From Fimbriiglobus ruber (GTDB lineage Bacteria; Planctomycetota; Planctomycetia; Gemmatales; Gemmataceae), in the NCBI RefSeq assembly GCF_002197845.1, contig NZ_NIDE01000005.1, positions 1 to 64,000 on the forward strand: 64,000 nt of DNA, given 5' to 3'. Numbering within the stretch: the stretch's first letter is position 1; every line of letters starts with the position of its first letter. The notes under the pieces are model-generated. The model saw nothing but the letters and a program-made list of their open reading frames with translations, made no database searches and was not told the DNA's origin. Shown piece after piece: positions 53,531 to 63,343 of this stretch. The translations under genes were made by a program, and so were the position numbers.

Positions 53531-54469
53531 CGCGTACTCGCCCAGCGTCCGCTCCTTGCCCTCGGTGCAAACGAGCATGTTGAGCGACTGGAGGACCGCC
53601 CAGTCCGGGCCGGACTTGTCGTCGTTCAGCAACTTCTCGGCGATCAGGACCGCGCCGCCGGCGGGTAGCGCCTCGTAAATACGGGTGAGCAGCTTGAGGA
53701 TCTTGGGCTCGGACCAGTCGTGCAGGATGCGGCCGAGGGCGTACACGTCGCCGGGCGGGAGCGGGTCGGTGAAGAAGTCGCCGGCCGCGAAGTCGACGCG
53801 GGCGGCCACGTTCGTCGCGCCGACCACCTCGCGGGCCAGCGGGATCGCTTCCGGAAGGTCGAACACGACCCCGCGGAGGCCGGGGTAATGACGGCAGGCG
53901 GCCACCGCCAGGTGTCCGGTCGCGCCGCCCAGGTCGACGAACGTGGTGAACCGGGACAGGTCGACCGCCGCGACCACGTGCGGCGAACTCATCAGCCCGA
54001 AGCCGTGCATGCCAAACAGAAACTCCCGCTTCATCTCCTCGGTACGGAAGAAGTGCGAGAAGATCGGCGCGTCCCACCCGTAGGTCTGCTTCCAGCGGTT
54101 CGTCCCCTCGCGGATCGCGTCGCCGAGGTTGGCCCACATCTTCCACAGGACGGCGTTCGAGTAGTTGACGTACCCGAGCATCCGCCGCGGGCTCTCCTTG
54201 GTCAAGTACGCGGCGGCCGCGGGCGTGTTCGCGTACCCACCGTTCTCGCGGGCCAGGAGGCCGACGGCCGTACACCCGCCGAGCAACCGCTCCAGGGCGT
54301 CCGGGTCGGCGGACAGCTCGGTCGCCAGCGCGGCGGTCGTTTTGGGGCCGCCGGCCAGGGCGTCGAACACGCCGAGCCCGGCGGCCGTGAACATGACCTG
54401 GGATTTGCGGAAGGCGTTGAGCAATTCGAGGACGGGCGTCGGGTCGGGCGCGGTCGGGTCTTGCGGCAC
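53444..54469 (-). CDS. SAM-dependent O-methyltransferase (ASMT/HIOMT, caffeate-OMT type)
   Basis: 341 residues, normal for the class. N-terminal dimerisation helices (VLELLNAFRKSQVMFTAAGL, ALATELSADPDALERLLGG). SAM site FVDLGGATGHLAVAACRHYP (GxGxG-type loop, with Ala replacing one Gly). Acidic loop VVFDLPEAIPLAREV and LGRILHDWSEPKILKLL with the catalytic-type His of the class (LHDW). Probable small-molecule hydroxyl methylation in secondary metabolism; substrate unknown. Its 3' end is duplicated next to the TIR-NLR gene. Confidence 0.9.
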   Translation of the reverse strand: MPQDPTAPDPTPVLELLNAFRKSQVMFTAAGLGVFDALAGGPKTTAALATELSADPDALERLLGGCTAVGLLARENGGYANTPAAAAYLTKESPRRMLGYVNYSNAVLWKMWANLGDAIREGTNRWKQTYGWDAPIFSHFFRTEEMKREFLFGMHGFGLMSSPHVVAAVDLSRFTTFVDLGGATGHLAVAACRHYPGLRGVVFDLPEAIPLAREVVGATNVAARVDFAAGDFFTDPLPPGDVYALGRILHDWSEPKILKLLTRIYEALPAGGAVLIAEKLLNDDKSGPDWAVLQSLNMLVCTEGKERTLGEYANLLTQVGFEGVHGYRTPSPLDAVIAVKK

Positions 54470-54617
54470 GGCGAAGCCTCAATGGGGAAGAGGGCGAACG
54501 GGCGGCGGGGACTGTCTTACGGAAAGGGTCGGGCGCGTGCCCGCCACCTTGTCGGCCGCCCGGCCGCGCAACAGATTAACCCTTTGCACTCATTGTCCAC
54601 ATTCGCAGGGATAGTCC

Positions 54618-55688
54618 ATGGACGACCGCGCGCACGCCTTTTTGAAGCAAGTCCTCGAAACGCCGAGTCCGTCGGGGTATGAGCAGCCGGTGCAGGCCGT
54701 CGTCCGCGGGTGGGCTCGGGAGTTCGCCGACGAGGTGAAGACGGACTCGCACGGCAACGTGTTCGCGGCCCGGTTCCCCGAAGGCCGGCCGGCCGACGCC
54801 CCGCGGGTCATGCTCGCCGGGCACTGCGACCAGATCGGGCTCATGGTCCAGTACGTCGACGGCGAGGGGTTCCTGTACGTCCAGCCGATCGGCGGGTGGG
54901 ACATGCAGATCCTCCTCGGCCAGTACCTCACCGTCTGGACGAAAACCGGCCCGGTGACGGGCGTGGTCGCCCGCCGGGCGATCCACCTGATGTCGAGTGA
55001 CGAGCGGAACCGGGTGCCGCAGTTCACCGACGTGTGGGTCGACATCGGCTGCAAGAACAAGGAAGAAGCCGAGCAACTCGTCCGGCACGGCGACCCGGTC
55101 ACGTTCGCTCTGGGCTACCGCGAGCTGCGGAACGGCCTGGCCGCGTCGCCGGCGATGGACGACAAGGTCGGGCTGTGGGTGGTGATGGAGGCCCTCCGCC
55201 TGCTCCGCGAACGCCCGCTCCGGGCGGCCGTGTACTCGGTGTCGACGGTGGCCGAGGAAATCGGCCTGCGCGGGGCGACCACGGCGACGTACGCCGTCGA
55301 CCCGCACGTCGGGATCGCGGTCGACGTCTGCCACGCGACCGACACGCCGGGGAACGACAAGAAGCAGGTCGGGGAGACGAAGTGCGGGGCCGGCCCGGTC
55401 CTGTTCCGCGGGCCGAACATCAACCCCCGCGTACTCGATAAGCTCGAAGAGATCGCGGCGGCCCACGGCATCCCCGTCCAGGTCCGCGGGGCGCCGAAGG
55501 CGACGGGGACGGACGCGAACGCGATGCAGATCACCCGCCGGGGCGTGGCCGTCGCGCTGGTCGGCATCCCGAACCGGTACATGCACAGCCCGGTCGAGGT
55601 GGTCCACCGGGACGACCTGACGAACGCCGCCCGCCTGCTGGCCGAGTTCTGCGCGGCCGTCGGCCCGGAGAACGACTGGACGCCGTGA
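54618..55688 (+). CDS. M42-family metallopeptidase (glutamyl-aminopeptidase/FrvX-like)
   Basis: 356 residues, family length. Two-zinc site readable: His in LAGHCDQIGLM, bridging Asp in ASPAMDDKVGLW, Glu-Glu in STVAEEIGLRG, Asp in VDVCHATDTP and His in RYMHSPVEVVH. These are cytosolic aminopeptidases forming large tetrahedral assemblies that trim peptides. Divergent from the methyltransferase gene across 148 nt. Monocistronic. Confidence 0.92.
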   Translation: MDDRAHAFLKQVLETPSPSGYEQPVQAVVRGWAREFADEVKTDSHGNVFAARFPEGRPADAPRVMLAGHCDQIGLMVQYVDGEGFLYVQPIGGWDMQILLGQYLTVWTKTGPVTGVVARRAIHLMSSDERNRVPQFTDVWVDIGCKNKEEAEQLVRHGDPVTFALGYRELRNGLAASPAMDDKVGLWVVMEALRLLRERPLRAAVYSVSTVAEEIGLRGATTATYAVDPHVGIAVDVCHATDTPGNDKKQVGETKCGAGPVLFRGPNINPRVLDKLEEIAAAHGIPVQVRGAPKATGTDANAMQITRRGVAVALVGIPNRYMHSPVEVVHRDDLTNAARLLAEFCAAVGPENDWTP

Positions 55689-55814
55689 CTCCGGCCGGCT
55701 TTGTCGGGTCCGACGTCCCACTTTCACGAGAGCTTCACCTCGGGCTCACCTGCACCGCGTACACTCCCTGCGGACAATTTGGGTATCGTTCGCGTTGCCG
55801 CAGGGAGTGGGTCG

Positions 55815-56381
55815 ATGAACCGCCGGTGGGTTGTTGTGTTGGCCATCGTCCTCGTCGCGGGCACGGCCGCCGCGGCGGCCTTCTGGCCCACCCCGCGGCG
55901 CCGCGCGGTCGCGCGGGTCGCGGAACTCGATGGCATGTTCCGGGAAGAGTCCGAAGAGGACGCCGAAGGCGGGCAGCACCCGGTCGTGTCCGTCACACTG
56001 GCCTTTCGCACCGTGGGTAGCGCGGACCTCGCCCTCCTCCGCGACATCCGGCCGCTCCATCGGATTTATCTGGACGGGAGTACGGTCACGGACGCCGACC
56101 TGGCCGACCTGGACGAGTGCGACACCCTGGACGTATTAAGCCTGAGCGTGACCAAGGTGACGGACGCCGGCCTGGTTCACGTGGCCAAGCACCCGAACTT
56201 GCGCGTCTTGAACATTCGCAAAACGCAGGTCTCGGACGCCGGCCTGGTACACCTCCGCGGGCTGTCGCGACTCGCCACCCTGAACGTCTGGGAGAGCAAC
56301 GTCACGACCCGCGGGCTCGGAGAATTACGCCGCTCAATTCCGGGACTGAGGGACGACATGTCGGCGACCGATGACGACTGA
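55815..56381 (+). CDS. Membrane-anchored leucine-rich-repeat protein
   Basis: 188 residues from ATG 55815 (GGGAG upstream). One N-terminal hydrophobic segment (WVVVLAIVLVAGTAAAAAF) without a clear cleavage site, so a signal anchor or lipid-free signal peptide. Then RNI/GALA-type leucine-rich repeats of about 24 residues: YLDGSTVTDADLADLDECDT, LSLSVTKVTDAGLVHVAKHP, LNIRKTQVSDAGLVHLRGLS, and a last one at NVTTRGLGELRRSI. Such proteins are common in planctomycetes and probably bind partner proteins outside the cytosol. Confidence 0.85.
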   Translation: MNRRWVVVLAIVLVAGTAAAAAFWPTPRRRAVARVAELDGMFREESEEDAEGGQHPVVSVTLAFRTVGSADLALLRDIRPLHRIYLDGSTVTDADLADLDECDTLDVLSLSVTKVTDAGLVHVAKHPNLRVLNIRKTQVSDAGLVHLRGLSRLATLNVWESNVTTRGLGELRRSIPGLRDDMSATDDD

Positions 56382-56552
56382 TGCGACATCTCGAGCTCGT
56401 CAGTCGTCCGCGATCATCTTTCTCGATTCCACTTCCAACGCACCCGCCCGCCCGCGATAATCCCCGGCCGCGAACCGACCCGGTGCGACGCGGGAACTGG
56501 ATTTACATAACCATATTCGGACGTGCCGGCGAAACCTTACTGATGGTCGTCC

Positions 56553-57188
56553 ATGCTCGATTTCCCGCTCACCGCGTTCCTGTCAATCCTGTTCCTCGTC
56601 GACCCGCCGGGGACGATCCCGGCGTTCATCGTCCTCACCGCCAAGTACGACCCGGCCCGCCGGCGGCGGACGGCCCTGGTCGCGTGTACGGTGGCGACGC
56701 TCACCCTGGCCGCGTTCGCGGCGATCGGCGAGTACCTGTTTCATTACCTCGGGCTGACGCTCCCGGCGTTCCAGATCGCGGGCGGGCTGATTCTCTTCCT
56801 GGTCGCGCTCGACATGATCCGAGCCCAGCGGTCGACCCAGGAAGACCCGGAAGAAATGAAGGAGGGGGCGGGCGCGGCGGACGTGGCGGTCGCCCCGCTG
56901 GCGATCCCGCTGCTGGCCGGTCCGGCCGCCCTGTCGACGGTCACGGTCCTGATGTCCCAGGCCAGGGACACGTTCCAGGCGGCGACCGTGTACGCGGCCA
57001 TCGGCCTCACCGGGGTGGTGTGCTACTTCACCCTCCGCCTCGCCGCCCCGATCCAGCGGCGGCTCGGGACGACGGGCATCCACGTCTTCGGCCGCGTCCT
57101 GGGGCTCGTCCTCGCCGGAATCGCGGTCCAGTTCGTCCTCGACGGCCTGGCCGCGGCCGGACTGATCGCGAAGGTGGGAGCGAAGTGA
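56553..57188 (+). CDS. MarC-family integral membrane protein
   Basis: 211 residues with six hydrophobic segments. Starts LDFPLTAFLSILFLVDPPGT, the MarC hallmark LxxxxxDPxGxxP, and contains AVAPLAIPLLAGPAALST (the second conserved block P-x-x-GPG/A). MarC/UPF0056 proteins are inner-membrane proteins of unknown transport function; the old link to multiple antibiotic resistance was withdrawn. Stops 7 nt before the convergent DUF1501 gene. Confidence 0.92.
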   Translation: MLDFPLTAFLSILFLVDPPGTIPAFIVLTAKYDPARRRRTALVACTVATLTLAAFAAIGEYLFHYLGLTLPAFQIAGGLILFLVALDMIRAQRSTQEDPEEMKEGAGAADVAVAPLAIPLLAGPAALSTVTVLMSQARDTFQAATVYAAIGLTGVVCYFTLRLAAPIQRRLGTTGIHVFGRVLGLVLAGIAVQFVLDGLAAAGLIAKVGAK

Positions 57189-57195
57189 TTCCGGT

Positions 57196-58626
57196 TCAAG
57201 TCAACAGCGCTGGGATGACGTTGCCGTAAACGTCGGTGAGCCGGCGGTCGATGCCGTTGTGGCGGAAGATCAACTTCGTGTGGTCGATGCCGAGCAGGTG
57301 CAGGATTGTGGCGTGGATGTCGTAGACCGGCGTTGGCTTGTCCGCGACCTTGTACGACCACTCGTCGCTGGCCCCGTAGGTGGTGCCGCCCTTGATGCCG
57401 CCGCCGGCCAGCCAGAGGGTGAACGCGAACGGGTTGTGGTCGCGGCCCGCGCCGCCCTCGGTGCAGGGCATCCGGCCGAACTCGGTCGTCCACATCACGA
57501 TCGTGTCGTCGAGCAGCCCGCGCTGCTTCAGATCCTTAAGGAGTGCCGCGGTCGGCTGGTCCATGCTCCGGCCCATCTCGCCGTGGTCCTTCAGGATGTT
57601 CTCGTGGCTGTCCCAGTTGCGCCGCGGGATGCCGTTGTCGGCCCCGTTCCACAGCTGCACGAAGCGGACACCCCGCTCCAGCAACCGGCGGGCGATCAGG
57701 CAGTTCCGGCCGAACTCCGCCGTCTCCCTGGCGTCCTGGCCGTACTGCTTCTTCGTCTCGACTGTCTCCTTGGAGAGATCGAGAACCTCGGGCGCCGATG
57801 TCTGGAGTTTGGCGGCCAGTTCGTAAGCGTTGATGCGGGCGTCGAGCCGGCTGTCACCGGGGCGAGCGGCCGCGTGGGTCCGGTTCAGCTGGTTCAGGGC
57901 CGCGAGCGCGTCGGCGTCGCCCGCGGGCGTGGCGAACGTACCTTGGGGCGCGTTCAAGTCGAAGATCGGCGGCGACGCGCCCGGCCGGAGCATGGTCCCC
58001 TGGTGGGCGGCCGGGAGGAACCCGGGGCCCCAGTTCGCCGGGCCGTTGGGCGCGTACCCGCGGTCGTCCGGGATGACCACGAACGTCGGCAGGTTGTCGC
58101 TCAGGCTGCCCAACCCGTAACCGACCCACGCGCCCATCGCCGGGAAACCCGGCAGCGCGAACCCGGTCGCCTGGAGGTACGTCGCGGGGCCGTGGACGTT
58201 CGACGCCGTGACCATCGAGTGGACGAAGGCGATGTCGTCGGCGCAGCTCCCGATGTGCGGCAGCAGCTTGCTGACGTGCTTGCCGGACCGGCCGAACTGC
58301 TGCCAGCCCCACGGGTTCTTGAGGCACATGCCGGGGAAGCTCTGGAAGAGTTCCACCTTCCTGCCCGGGTCGAACTTCTTGCCGTGCATCTGGTCGAGCT
58401 TCGGCTTGTAGTCGAACGTGTCGACCTGGCTCGCCGCGCCGGACATGAAGAGCTGCACGACACGCTTGGCCTTCGCCTTGTGGTGCAGCCCGCCGTTGAA
58501 CTCCGGCTTACCCTTGTCCGCGGCGAGCAGCCCCTCGCGGCCGAGCAGATGCGCGAGGGCGATGCCGCCCAGGCCGCCGCCCATCTGCCAGAGGAACTGC
58601 CGCCGGTCGGTCGAATATAGGTCCAC
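57196..58626 (-). CDS. DUF1501 protein with Tat-like signal
   Basis: 476 residues. The GTG at 58626 follows GAGGTG by 5 nt; the longer frame to 58800 overlaps the upstream gene. N-terminus STDRRQFLWQMGGGLGGIAL is a twin-arginine signal. Landmarks of DUF1501 (sulfatase-like, alkaline-phosphatase fold): VVQLFMSGAASQVDTFDYKP, QVDTFD with candidate metal Asp, ARRLLERGVRFVQLWNG, WDSHENILKDH, DTIVMWTTEFGRMP and GRDHNPFAFTLWLAGGGIKG. It follows the DUF1549/DUF1553 gene by 16 nt; the pair is a planctomycete signature, thought to act outside the cytosol, perhaps on sulfated or complex polysaccharides. Confidence 0.93.
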   Translation of the reverse strand: MDLYSTDRRQFLWQMGGGLGGIALAHLLGREGLLAADKGKPEFNGGLHHKAKAKRVVQLFMSGAASQVDTFDYKPKLDQMHGKKFDPGRKVELFQSFPGMCLKNPWGWQQFGRSGKHVSKLLPHIGSCADDIAFVHSMVTASNVHGPATYLQATGFALPGFPAMGAWVGYGLGSLSDNLPTFVVIPDDRGYAPNGPANWGPGFLPAAHQGTMLRPGASPPIFDLNAPQGTFATPAGDADALAALNQLNRTHAAARPGDSRLDARINAYELAAKLQTSAPEVLDLSKETVETKKQYGQDARETAEFGRNCLIARRLLERGVRFVQLWNGADNGIPRRNWDSHENILKDHGEMGRSMDQPTAALLKDLKQRGLLDDTIVMWTTEFGRMPCTEGGAGRDHNPFAFTLWLAGGGIKGGTTYGASDEWSYKVADKPTPVYDIHATILHLLGIDHTKLIFRHNGIDRRLTDVYGNVIPALLT

Positions 58627-58642
58627 GATGACACCTCGGCCG

Positions 58643-61132
58643 CTAATCGATGTAGATGAATTCGTTGGCGTTGAACAACACGCGGCAGAACTGCGCCAGC
58701 CCGCGCTTCTCGACGAGCGGGACCAGCAGGTCGACCTCCGCCTGCGTCGGCATGCGCCCGAAGGCGATGCGGAACCCGGCTTCGATCTGCTTCTGAACAC
58801 TATCGCCGACCCGTGTCAGTCGTTTCGCGAACAGTTCCGACTGCTTGAGGAGGAACGGGTCGTTGAGCAGCGCCAGGCTCTGCTGAGCCGTGATCGTCGT
58901 GTTGCGGACGGGCGTGTTGATGCTCGGGTCGGCGCAGTCGAGGCATTCGAGGAACGGGTTGGAGACGCTCCGCACCGTGAAGCGGTAGACCGTGCGCCGC
59001 CAGTTGTTCGGGTCGTTGATGCGGGCGACGTCGGTGTGGTCGTACACGGGCGACTTGTCGTCCTTGTAGCGGAACAGCTCGAAGCCCGGGCCGCCCATCC
59101 TTTGATCGAGGCTGTCGCTGACGACCAGCACCGCGTCGCGAACGGCTTCGGCCTCCAGGCGGGCGCGGTTCTGCCGCCACAGGAGCCGGTTGTCCGCGTC
59201 GATCTTCGCGGCCTTCTCGTCGGTCGCCGAGGATTGCCGGTAAGTGCTGCTCGTGACGATCAACTTGTGCAACGTTTTGAGCGATTCACCGTCACTCTGG
59301 AAGCGGTCGGCGAGGTAGTCGAGCAGTTCGGGGTGCGACGGCGTGGAGCCGTTCTTGCCGAAGTCGCTGGGCGTATCGACGATGCCGCGGCCGAAGTGGT
59401 ACTGCCAGACGCGGTTGACGATCGTTCGCCGGGTCAACGGATTCTTGGGGTGAACGAGCCAGTCGGCGAGCGCCAACCGTCGGGCGCCTTCACTGCCGCC
59501 CGTGGGGAACGCGACGTCCACTTCGGTCACGCACGAGGCGGCGCCCGGCAGCACGAGTTCGCCGGGCTTTTGTACGTCGCCGCGTTTGAGGAAAGGAATC
59601 GGCCGCGGGACGATCGACTCGATGGAGTAGACCTTGGCTGGGGCGGGCAAGGCTTCCAACTCTTTCGACAGCGCGGCGTATTCCGCGACGCGCTTCTCGA
59701 ACTTCGCCCGTAGTGCATCGTCTGCCGGTGGACGGAGCCACTTCCGACCGTCGAAGCCGTCGGTGAGAAACGCCGCCGACCACGCAGGGGCCGCAAGCGA
59801 ATCGAGGGCGGTGACTGCGACCCCGGGCACGTCTTCGCCTTTGTTCGTAACCCCGATTTCGGACAGGGCGAAAAGATAGGCGTCGTTGGCCTGTTTCCAG
59901 AGGAGTGAAGCCGTGACGCGGACGTAACGCCCCTTTTTTTCGTTGCCGAGAACGACGACCGGCTTGGTTCCGGGGTTCTCGAAATCGACGAGCGTTTTAT
60001 CCGCGACCGTCTCACTCTTCGCGAACGTGGGATCGTCGCTCACCGCGACCGTGAACCGGAGCGGGAAGCCGTACCCTTCAGCCGCCACGTCCACCGGCTG
60101 CGCCGGGTAAAGCTGGATCGTGTCGACCGACACGGACTTCCCGAGGTCGACCTGGACCCACTTGGTCGTGTCGGCCTCGCTGGCGACCGCGCTGTGCCAG
60201 CCGGCCGGCAGGGTCGCGGCGACGGCCGCCCGTTTCTTCTCCAGGTCGGCGCGCTTGCCGGCGTCCGGGTCGGCGACGACGCGGTCGCGCCGCTCGACGC
60301 CCGCGAATACGGCCTGGACCCGGTAGTAATCCGTCTGCGGGATCGGGTCGAACTTGTGGTCGTGGCAGCGGGCGCAGTGGACGGTCAGACTGGCGAACGT
60401 GGTCATGGTGTTCGCGAGCATGTCGTCGCGGTCGATGAGCCGGGTCTTGAGCTTGTCGACCGTGCCCTCGCGCAGTTCGTTGTGCGCCTCGAAATCCCAC
60501 GGCCCGGCGGCGATGAAGCCGGTGGCGATCAGCGCCGCCGGGTCTTTGGGATAGAGGATGTCACCGGCCAGTTGCTCGCGGACGAACCGCGAATACGGCG
60601 TGTCGTCGTTCAGGCTCTTGATGACGTAATCGCGGTACAGCCAGGCGTTCGGCCGCCTCTTATCGCGGTCGTACCCGTGGGTGTCGCCGTAGTGAACGAC
60701 GTCGAGCCAGTGTCGGCCCCAGCGCTCACCGTATCGGGGAGACGCGAGCAAGCGGTCGACCAATTTCTCGTAGGCGGCGTCGGTCTTGTCGTTGACGAAC
60801 GCGTCGATCTCCTCCGGCGTCGGCGGCAGGCCGTGCAGGTCGAAGGTGAGCCGGCGGATCAGCGTCGCGCGGTCCGCATCGGGCGACAGGCTCAGCCCTT
60901 TCGCTTCCAGTTTGGCCAGGATAAAGATGTCGATCGGGTTGCGGACGCGGGCAGTCGCCTTGACCGTGGGAGCCTTCGGATTTTCCACGGGCCGGAGCGA
61001 CCACCACCGGGCCTCGGCTTTCCCGGCGGGTTCGGGCGGAGCGGCGATACTCGAAACCGGAAGCGCTGCGAGAACCAGGAAGAGGAGCAGACGGCGGGTT
61101 CCGTGCCCGATGTGGTTGTCAGTCGCGAACAC
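58643..61132 (-). CDS. DUF1549/DUF1553 protein with CxxCH motif
   Basis: 829 residues. Hydrophobic signal at about 14-31 ([20 protein letters not shown]). DUF1549 covers about 60-270 ([60 protein letters not shown]) and ends with [20 protein letters not shown], a CxxCH haem-c-type motif. A discoidin-like segment lies at about 310-430 ([20 protein letters not shown]). DUF1553 covers about 545-800 ([48 protein letters not shown]). Exported; function unproven. Operon with the DUF1501 gene. Confidence 0.94.
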   Translation of the reverse strand: MFATDNHIGHGTRRLLLFLVLAALPVSSIAAPPEPAGKAEARWWSLRPVENPKAPTVKATARVRNPIDIFILAKLEAKGLSLSPDADRATLIRRLTFDLHGLPPTPEEIDAFVNDKTDAAYEKLVDRLLASPRYGERWGRHWLDVVHYGDTHGYDRDKRRPNAWLYRDYVIKSLNDDTPYSRFVREQLAGDILYPKDPAALIATGFIAAGPWDFEAHNELREGTVDKLKTRLIDRDDMLANTMTTFASLTVHCARCHDHKFDPIPQTDYYRVQAVFAGVERRDRVVADPDAGKRADLEKKRAAVAATLPAGWHSAVASEADTTKWVQVDLGKSVSVDTIQLYPAQPVDVAAEGYGFPLRFTVAVSDDPTFAKSETVADKTLVDFENPGTKPVVVLGNEKKGRYVRVTASLLWKQANDAYLFALSEIGVTNKGEDVPGVAVTALDSLAAPAWSAAFLTDGFDGRKWLRPPADDALRAKFEKRVAEYAALSKELEALPAPAKVYSIESIVPRPIPFLKRGDVQKPGELVLPGAASCVTEVDVAFPTGGSEGARRLALADWLVHPKNPLTRRTIVNRVWQYHFGRGIVDTPSDFGKNGSTPSHPELLDYLADRFQSDGESLKTLHKLIVTSSTYRQSSATDEKAAKIDADNRLLWRQNRARLEAEAVRDAVLVVSDSLDQRMGGPGFELFRYKDDKSPVYDHTDVARINDPNNWRRTVYRFTVRSVSNPFLECLDCADPSINTPVRNTTITAQQSLALLNDPFLLKQSELFAKRLTRVGDSVQKQIEAGFRIAFGRMPTQAEVDLLVPLVEKRGLAQFCRVLFNANEFIYID

Positions 61133-61318
61133 CGTTCACCCCGATCGCAACACGCTGATAGTGTCTCGCCGGCGCTTTGGGAAAGGCCCAGACAAGCGAC
61201 GCGACTCGTGGGGGTAGAAATATTGAGAACATGGCAACTGTCACGATGTCGCACTTCTTCGGAGAGGTGTCCGGGGCGGGGCGGTACGAGAAGAATTCGA
61301 GAGAGTGTCGCGGCCGAG

Positions 61319-61540
61319 ATGGCGAAACACGCGATGAGCCTCGACGTCATCCTGGCCCACCGGCGGTTCGCCGGGTCGGCCATCGGCGGCATCGCCGAGA
61401 CTCAGGAAATGCTCGACTTCTGCGCCGAACACGACATCGCGAGCGGCGTCGAGCAGATCCCGATCCAGAAGATCAATGAGGCCTACGACCGCCTACTCAA
61501 GGGTGACGTGAAATACCGATTCGTGATCGACATGGCATCG
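61319..61540 (+). pseudogene. C-terminal remnant of a zinc alcohol dehydrogenase
   Basis: The frame encodes [60 protein letters not shown] and SLK, the last part of YahK/AdhC-type NADP alcohol dehydrogenases. The catalytic and Rossmann domains are missing and the normal stop after SLK is lost. It is less like the intact dehydrogenase at 17470 than like other members, so not a fragment of that gene. Confidence 0.8.
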
Positions 61541-61649
61541 TTGAAGGCGCGAAGGGACACCGCCCCCGGTATCCCTTCCCTGCTCAGGCGCACCCGGGGC
61601 ACGCTTCGCGAGCCCGCACCCCGGGCTTACTCGAGAAATGAGTTCGCCG

Positions 61650-62048
61650 TTACTCCGGCACCGCGATCTCGTTGACGACCTTTTCGACGCCCGCGGTGCC
61701 CTCGGCCAGCTCGTTAGCCAGGCGCTTTTGCGCCTCGTTCGCGACCACGCCGCGGATCTTGACCTCCCCCGCGCTGGCCCCGGGGGCCACGGTCACGTCC
61801 GCGCCGTCCATTTTTTTGTCCGCCCGAATCCGGATGCGGACTTTTTCTTCGACCGGAAGCGAGTCGCCCGGCTTGAACGCGAGAAACGGGCCCACCACCT
61901 TGGAGGTTTCCGGCAGGGCGCCCTTTACTTTTTTGCCGACGACCTCACCCACGCGGGCCAGGGTGTCCGGGTCCGACTTGTTACTCCCGGCGACCGCCCC
62001 GCCGACGATCGCGATCGAGACCGCGACGCCCAAGACACGCTTCCACAT
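61650..62048 (-). CDS. BON-domain protein with N-terminal membrane segment
   Basis: 132 residues from ATG 62048 (GAGGG upstream); the frame extends 29 codons 5' without support. N-terminal hydrophobic segment [18 protein letters not shown] (signal or anchor). BON domain at about 65-130: [40 protein letters not shown] and [21 protein letters not shown] domains bind phospholipid or stabilise the envelope under osmotic stress. Divergent from selD. Confidence 0.85.
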   Translation of the reverse strand: MWKRVLGVAVSIAIVGGAVAGSNKSDPDTLARVGEVVGKKVKGALPETSKVVGPFLAFKPGDSLPVEEKVRIRIRADKKMDGADVTVAPGASAGEVKIRGVVANEAQKRLANELAEGTAGVEKVVNEIAVPE

Positions 62049-62263
62049 GTCAGCTGCCCTCGCCCGGCTACTCACGGGAACACCACTCATGATTTCGTTC
62101 GCGGCACAATCTTCTTGTGTGCGAAAGACTAGCACATTTTTCCCAAGTTGCGCGGCCGGCGGCCGACGACTCTTTCCGACCGTCGTGGGCCGGGCCGGCG
62201 GGCGGCCGTAGAATGACTCGGACGCGGGCGGGCCGCGCCACGAACCCCGGCCGAGACACTGCC

Positions 62264-63316
62264 ATGCAGCCCGACCAAGAACTGCGGCTCTCCGACTTCG
62301 CGTCCTGCGCGGGCTGCGCGAGCAAATTGCCGCCCACCAGCATCTCCCAACTTCTGGGCTTCATCCCCCCGACGCACGACCCGAACCTGCTCGTCGGCAC
62401 CGAAACGCACGACGACGCGGGCGTCTACCGCATCGCGCCCGACCTGGCCCTGGTGCAGACCGTCGACTTCTTCCCGCCGGTCGTCGACGACCCGTTCGTG
62501 TACGGCCAAATTGCCGCCGCGAACGCGCTCAGCGACGTGTACGCAATGGGCGGCGTGCCGGCCACCGCACTCAACCTCGTCGCCTACCCGGACGACAAGA
62601 TCGGCCCCGAGTGGCTCGGCCGGATCCTCGCCGGCGGCGCCGAGCGGTGTCGGGCGGCCACGTGTACGATCGTCGGCGGCCACACGATCCGTGACGCCGT
62701 CATCAAGTTCGGCATGGCCGTGACCGGGACCATCCACCCGGACCGGGTCGTGACCAACGCCGGCGCGCGGCCCGGCGACGTGCTGGTGTTGACCAAGCCG
62801 CTCGGGGTCGGGTTCGTCACTACCGCGGCCAAGAAGCGCGGGTGCCCGCCGGACCTGCTGGCCGCCGCGTACGCGAGCATGGTGCGGCTCAACAAGGACG
62901 CCTGTACCGCCATGCTCGCGGTCGGGGTCAGCGCGGCGACGGACGTGACCGGGTTCGGCCTCGCCGGCCACGGCTTCGAGATGGCGGACGGGTCGAAGGT
63001 CACTCTCCGGCTCCGGCTCGCCGCGCTGCCCCTCCTCCCGGGGATCGAGCAAATCGACGTGGTCACCTACCGCACCCGGGCGAGCAAGACGAACCGCGAA
63101 TACACGGAGTCGCAGACCCGCTTCGAGGGAACGCCGGACGCCTACCGGCGCGAGTTCCTGTACGACCCGCAGACGTCCGGCGGCCTGCTCATCAGCGTCC
63201 CGGCGGCCCGCGCGGCCGCGCTCGTCGGGCGGCTGAAAGAGTCGGGCGAACTCGCGGCGGCGGTCATCGGCGAAGTCACCGAGCAAGACGGCGCCGCGCT
63301 GGTCGTGACGGGGTGA
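62264..63316 (+). CDS. selD: Selenide, water dikinase
   Basis: 350 residues from ATG 62264. Makes selenophosphate from selenide and ATP for selenocysteine and selenouridine. Active site SCAGCASK: catalytic Cys18 and Lys21 correspond to C17 and K20 of E. coli SelD; the intervening residues are Ala-Ser instead of Gly-Cys. No in-frame TGA, so a Cys rather than Sec enzyme. Further landmarks: DDAGVY, LVQTVDFFPPVVDDPFVYGQ, AANALSDVYAMGG, TIVGGHTIRD, TDVTGFGLAGHGFEMA and DPQTSGGLLIS. No selA, selB, ybbB/selU or Sec tRNA is visible in the window. Confidence 0.95.
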   Translation: MQPDQELRLSDFASCAGCASKLPPTSISQLLGFIPPTHDPNLLVGTETHDDAGVYRIAPDLALVQTVDFFPPVVDDPFVYGQIAAANALSDVYAMGGVPATALNLVAYPDDKIGPEWLGRILAGGAERCRAATCTIVGGHTIRDAVIKFGMAVTGTIHPDRVVTNAGARPGDVLVLTKPLGVGFVTTAAKKRGCPPDLLAAAYASMVRLNKDACTAMLAVGVSAATDVTGFGLAGHGFEMADGSKVTLRLRLAALPLLPGIEQIDVVTYRTRASKTNREYTESQTRFEGTPDAYRREFLYDPQTSGGLLISVPAARAAALVGRLKESGELAAAVIGEVTEQDGAALVVTG

Positions 63317-63343
63317 CCGAAGAAATGTCGCGAGGGAACGGAC

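Noticed and set aside
53444-54469. Methyltransferase as part of an FxSxx-COOH-type peptide system with the TPR gene
   Set aside because: It is a typical small-molecule O-methyltransferase and no FxSxx peptide or radical-SAM gene was found nearby.
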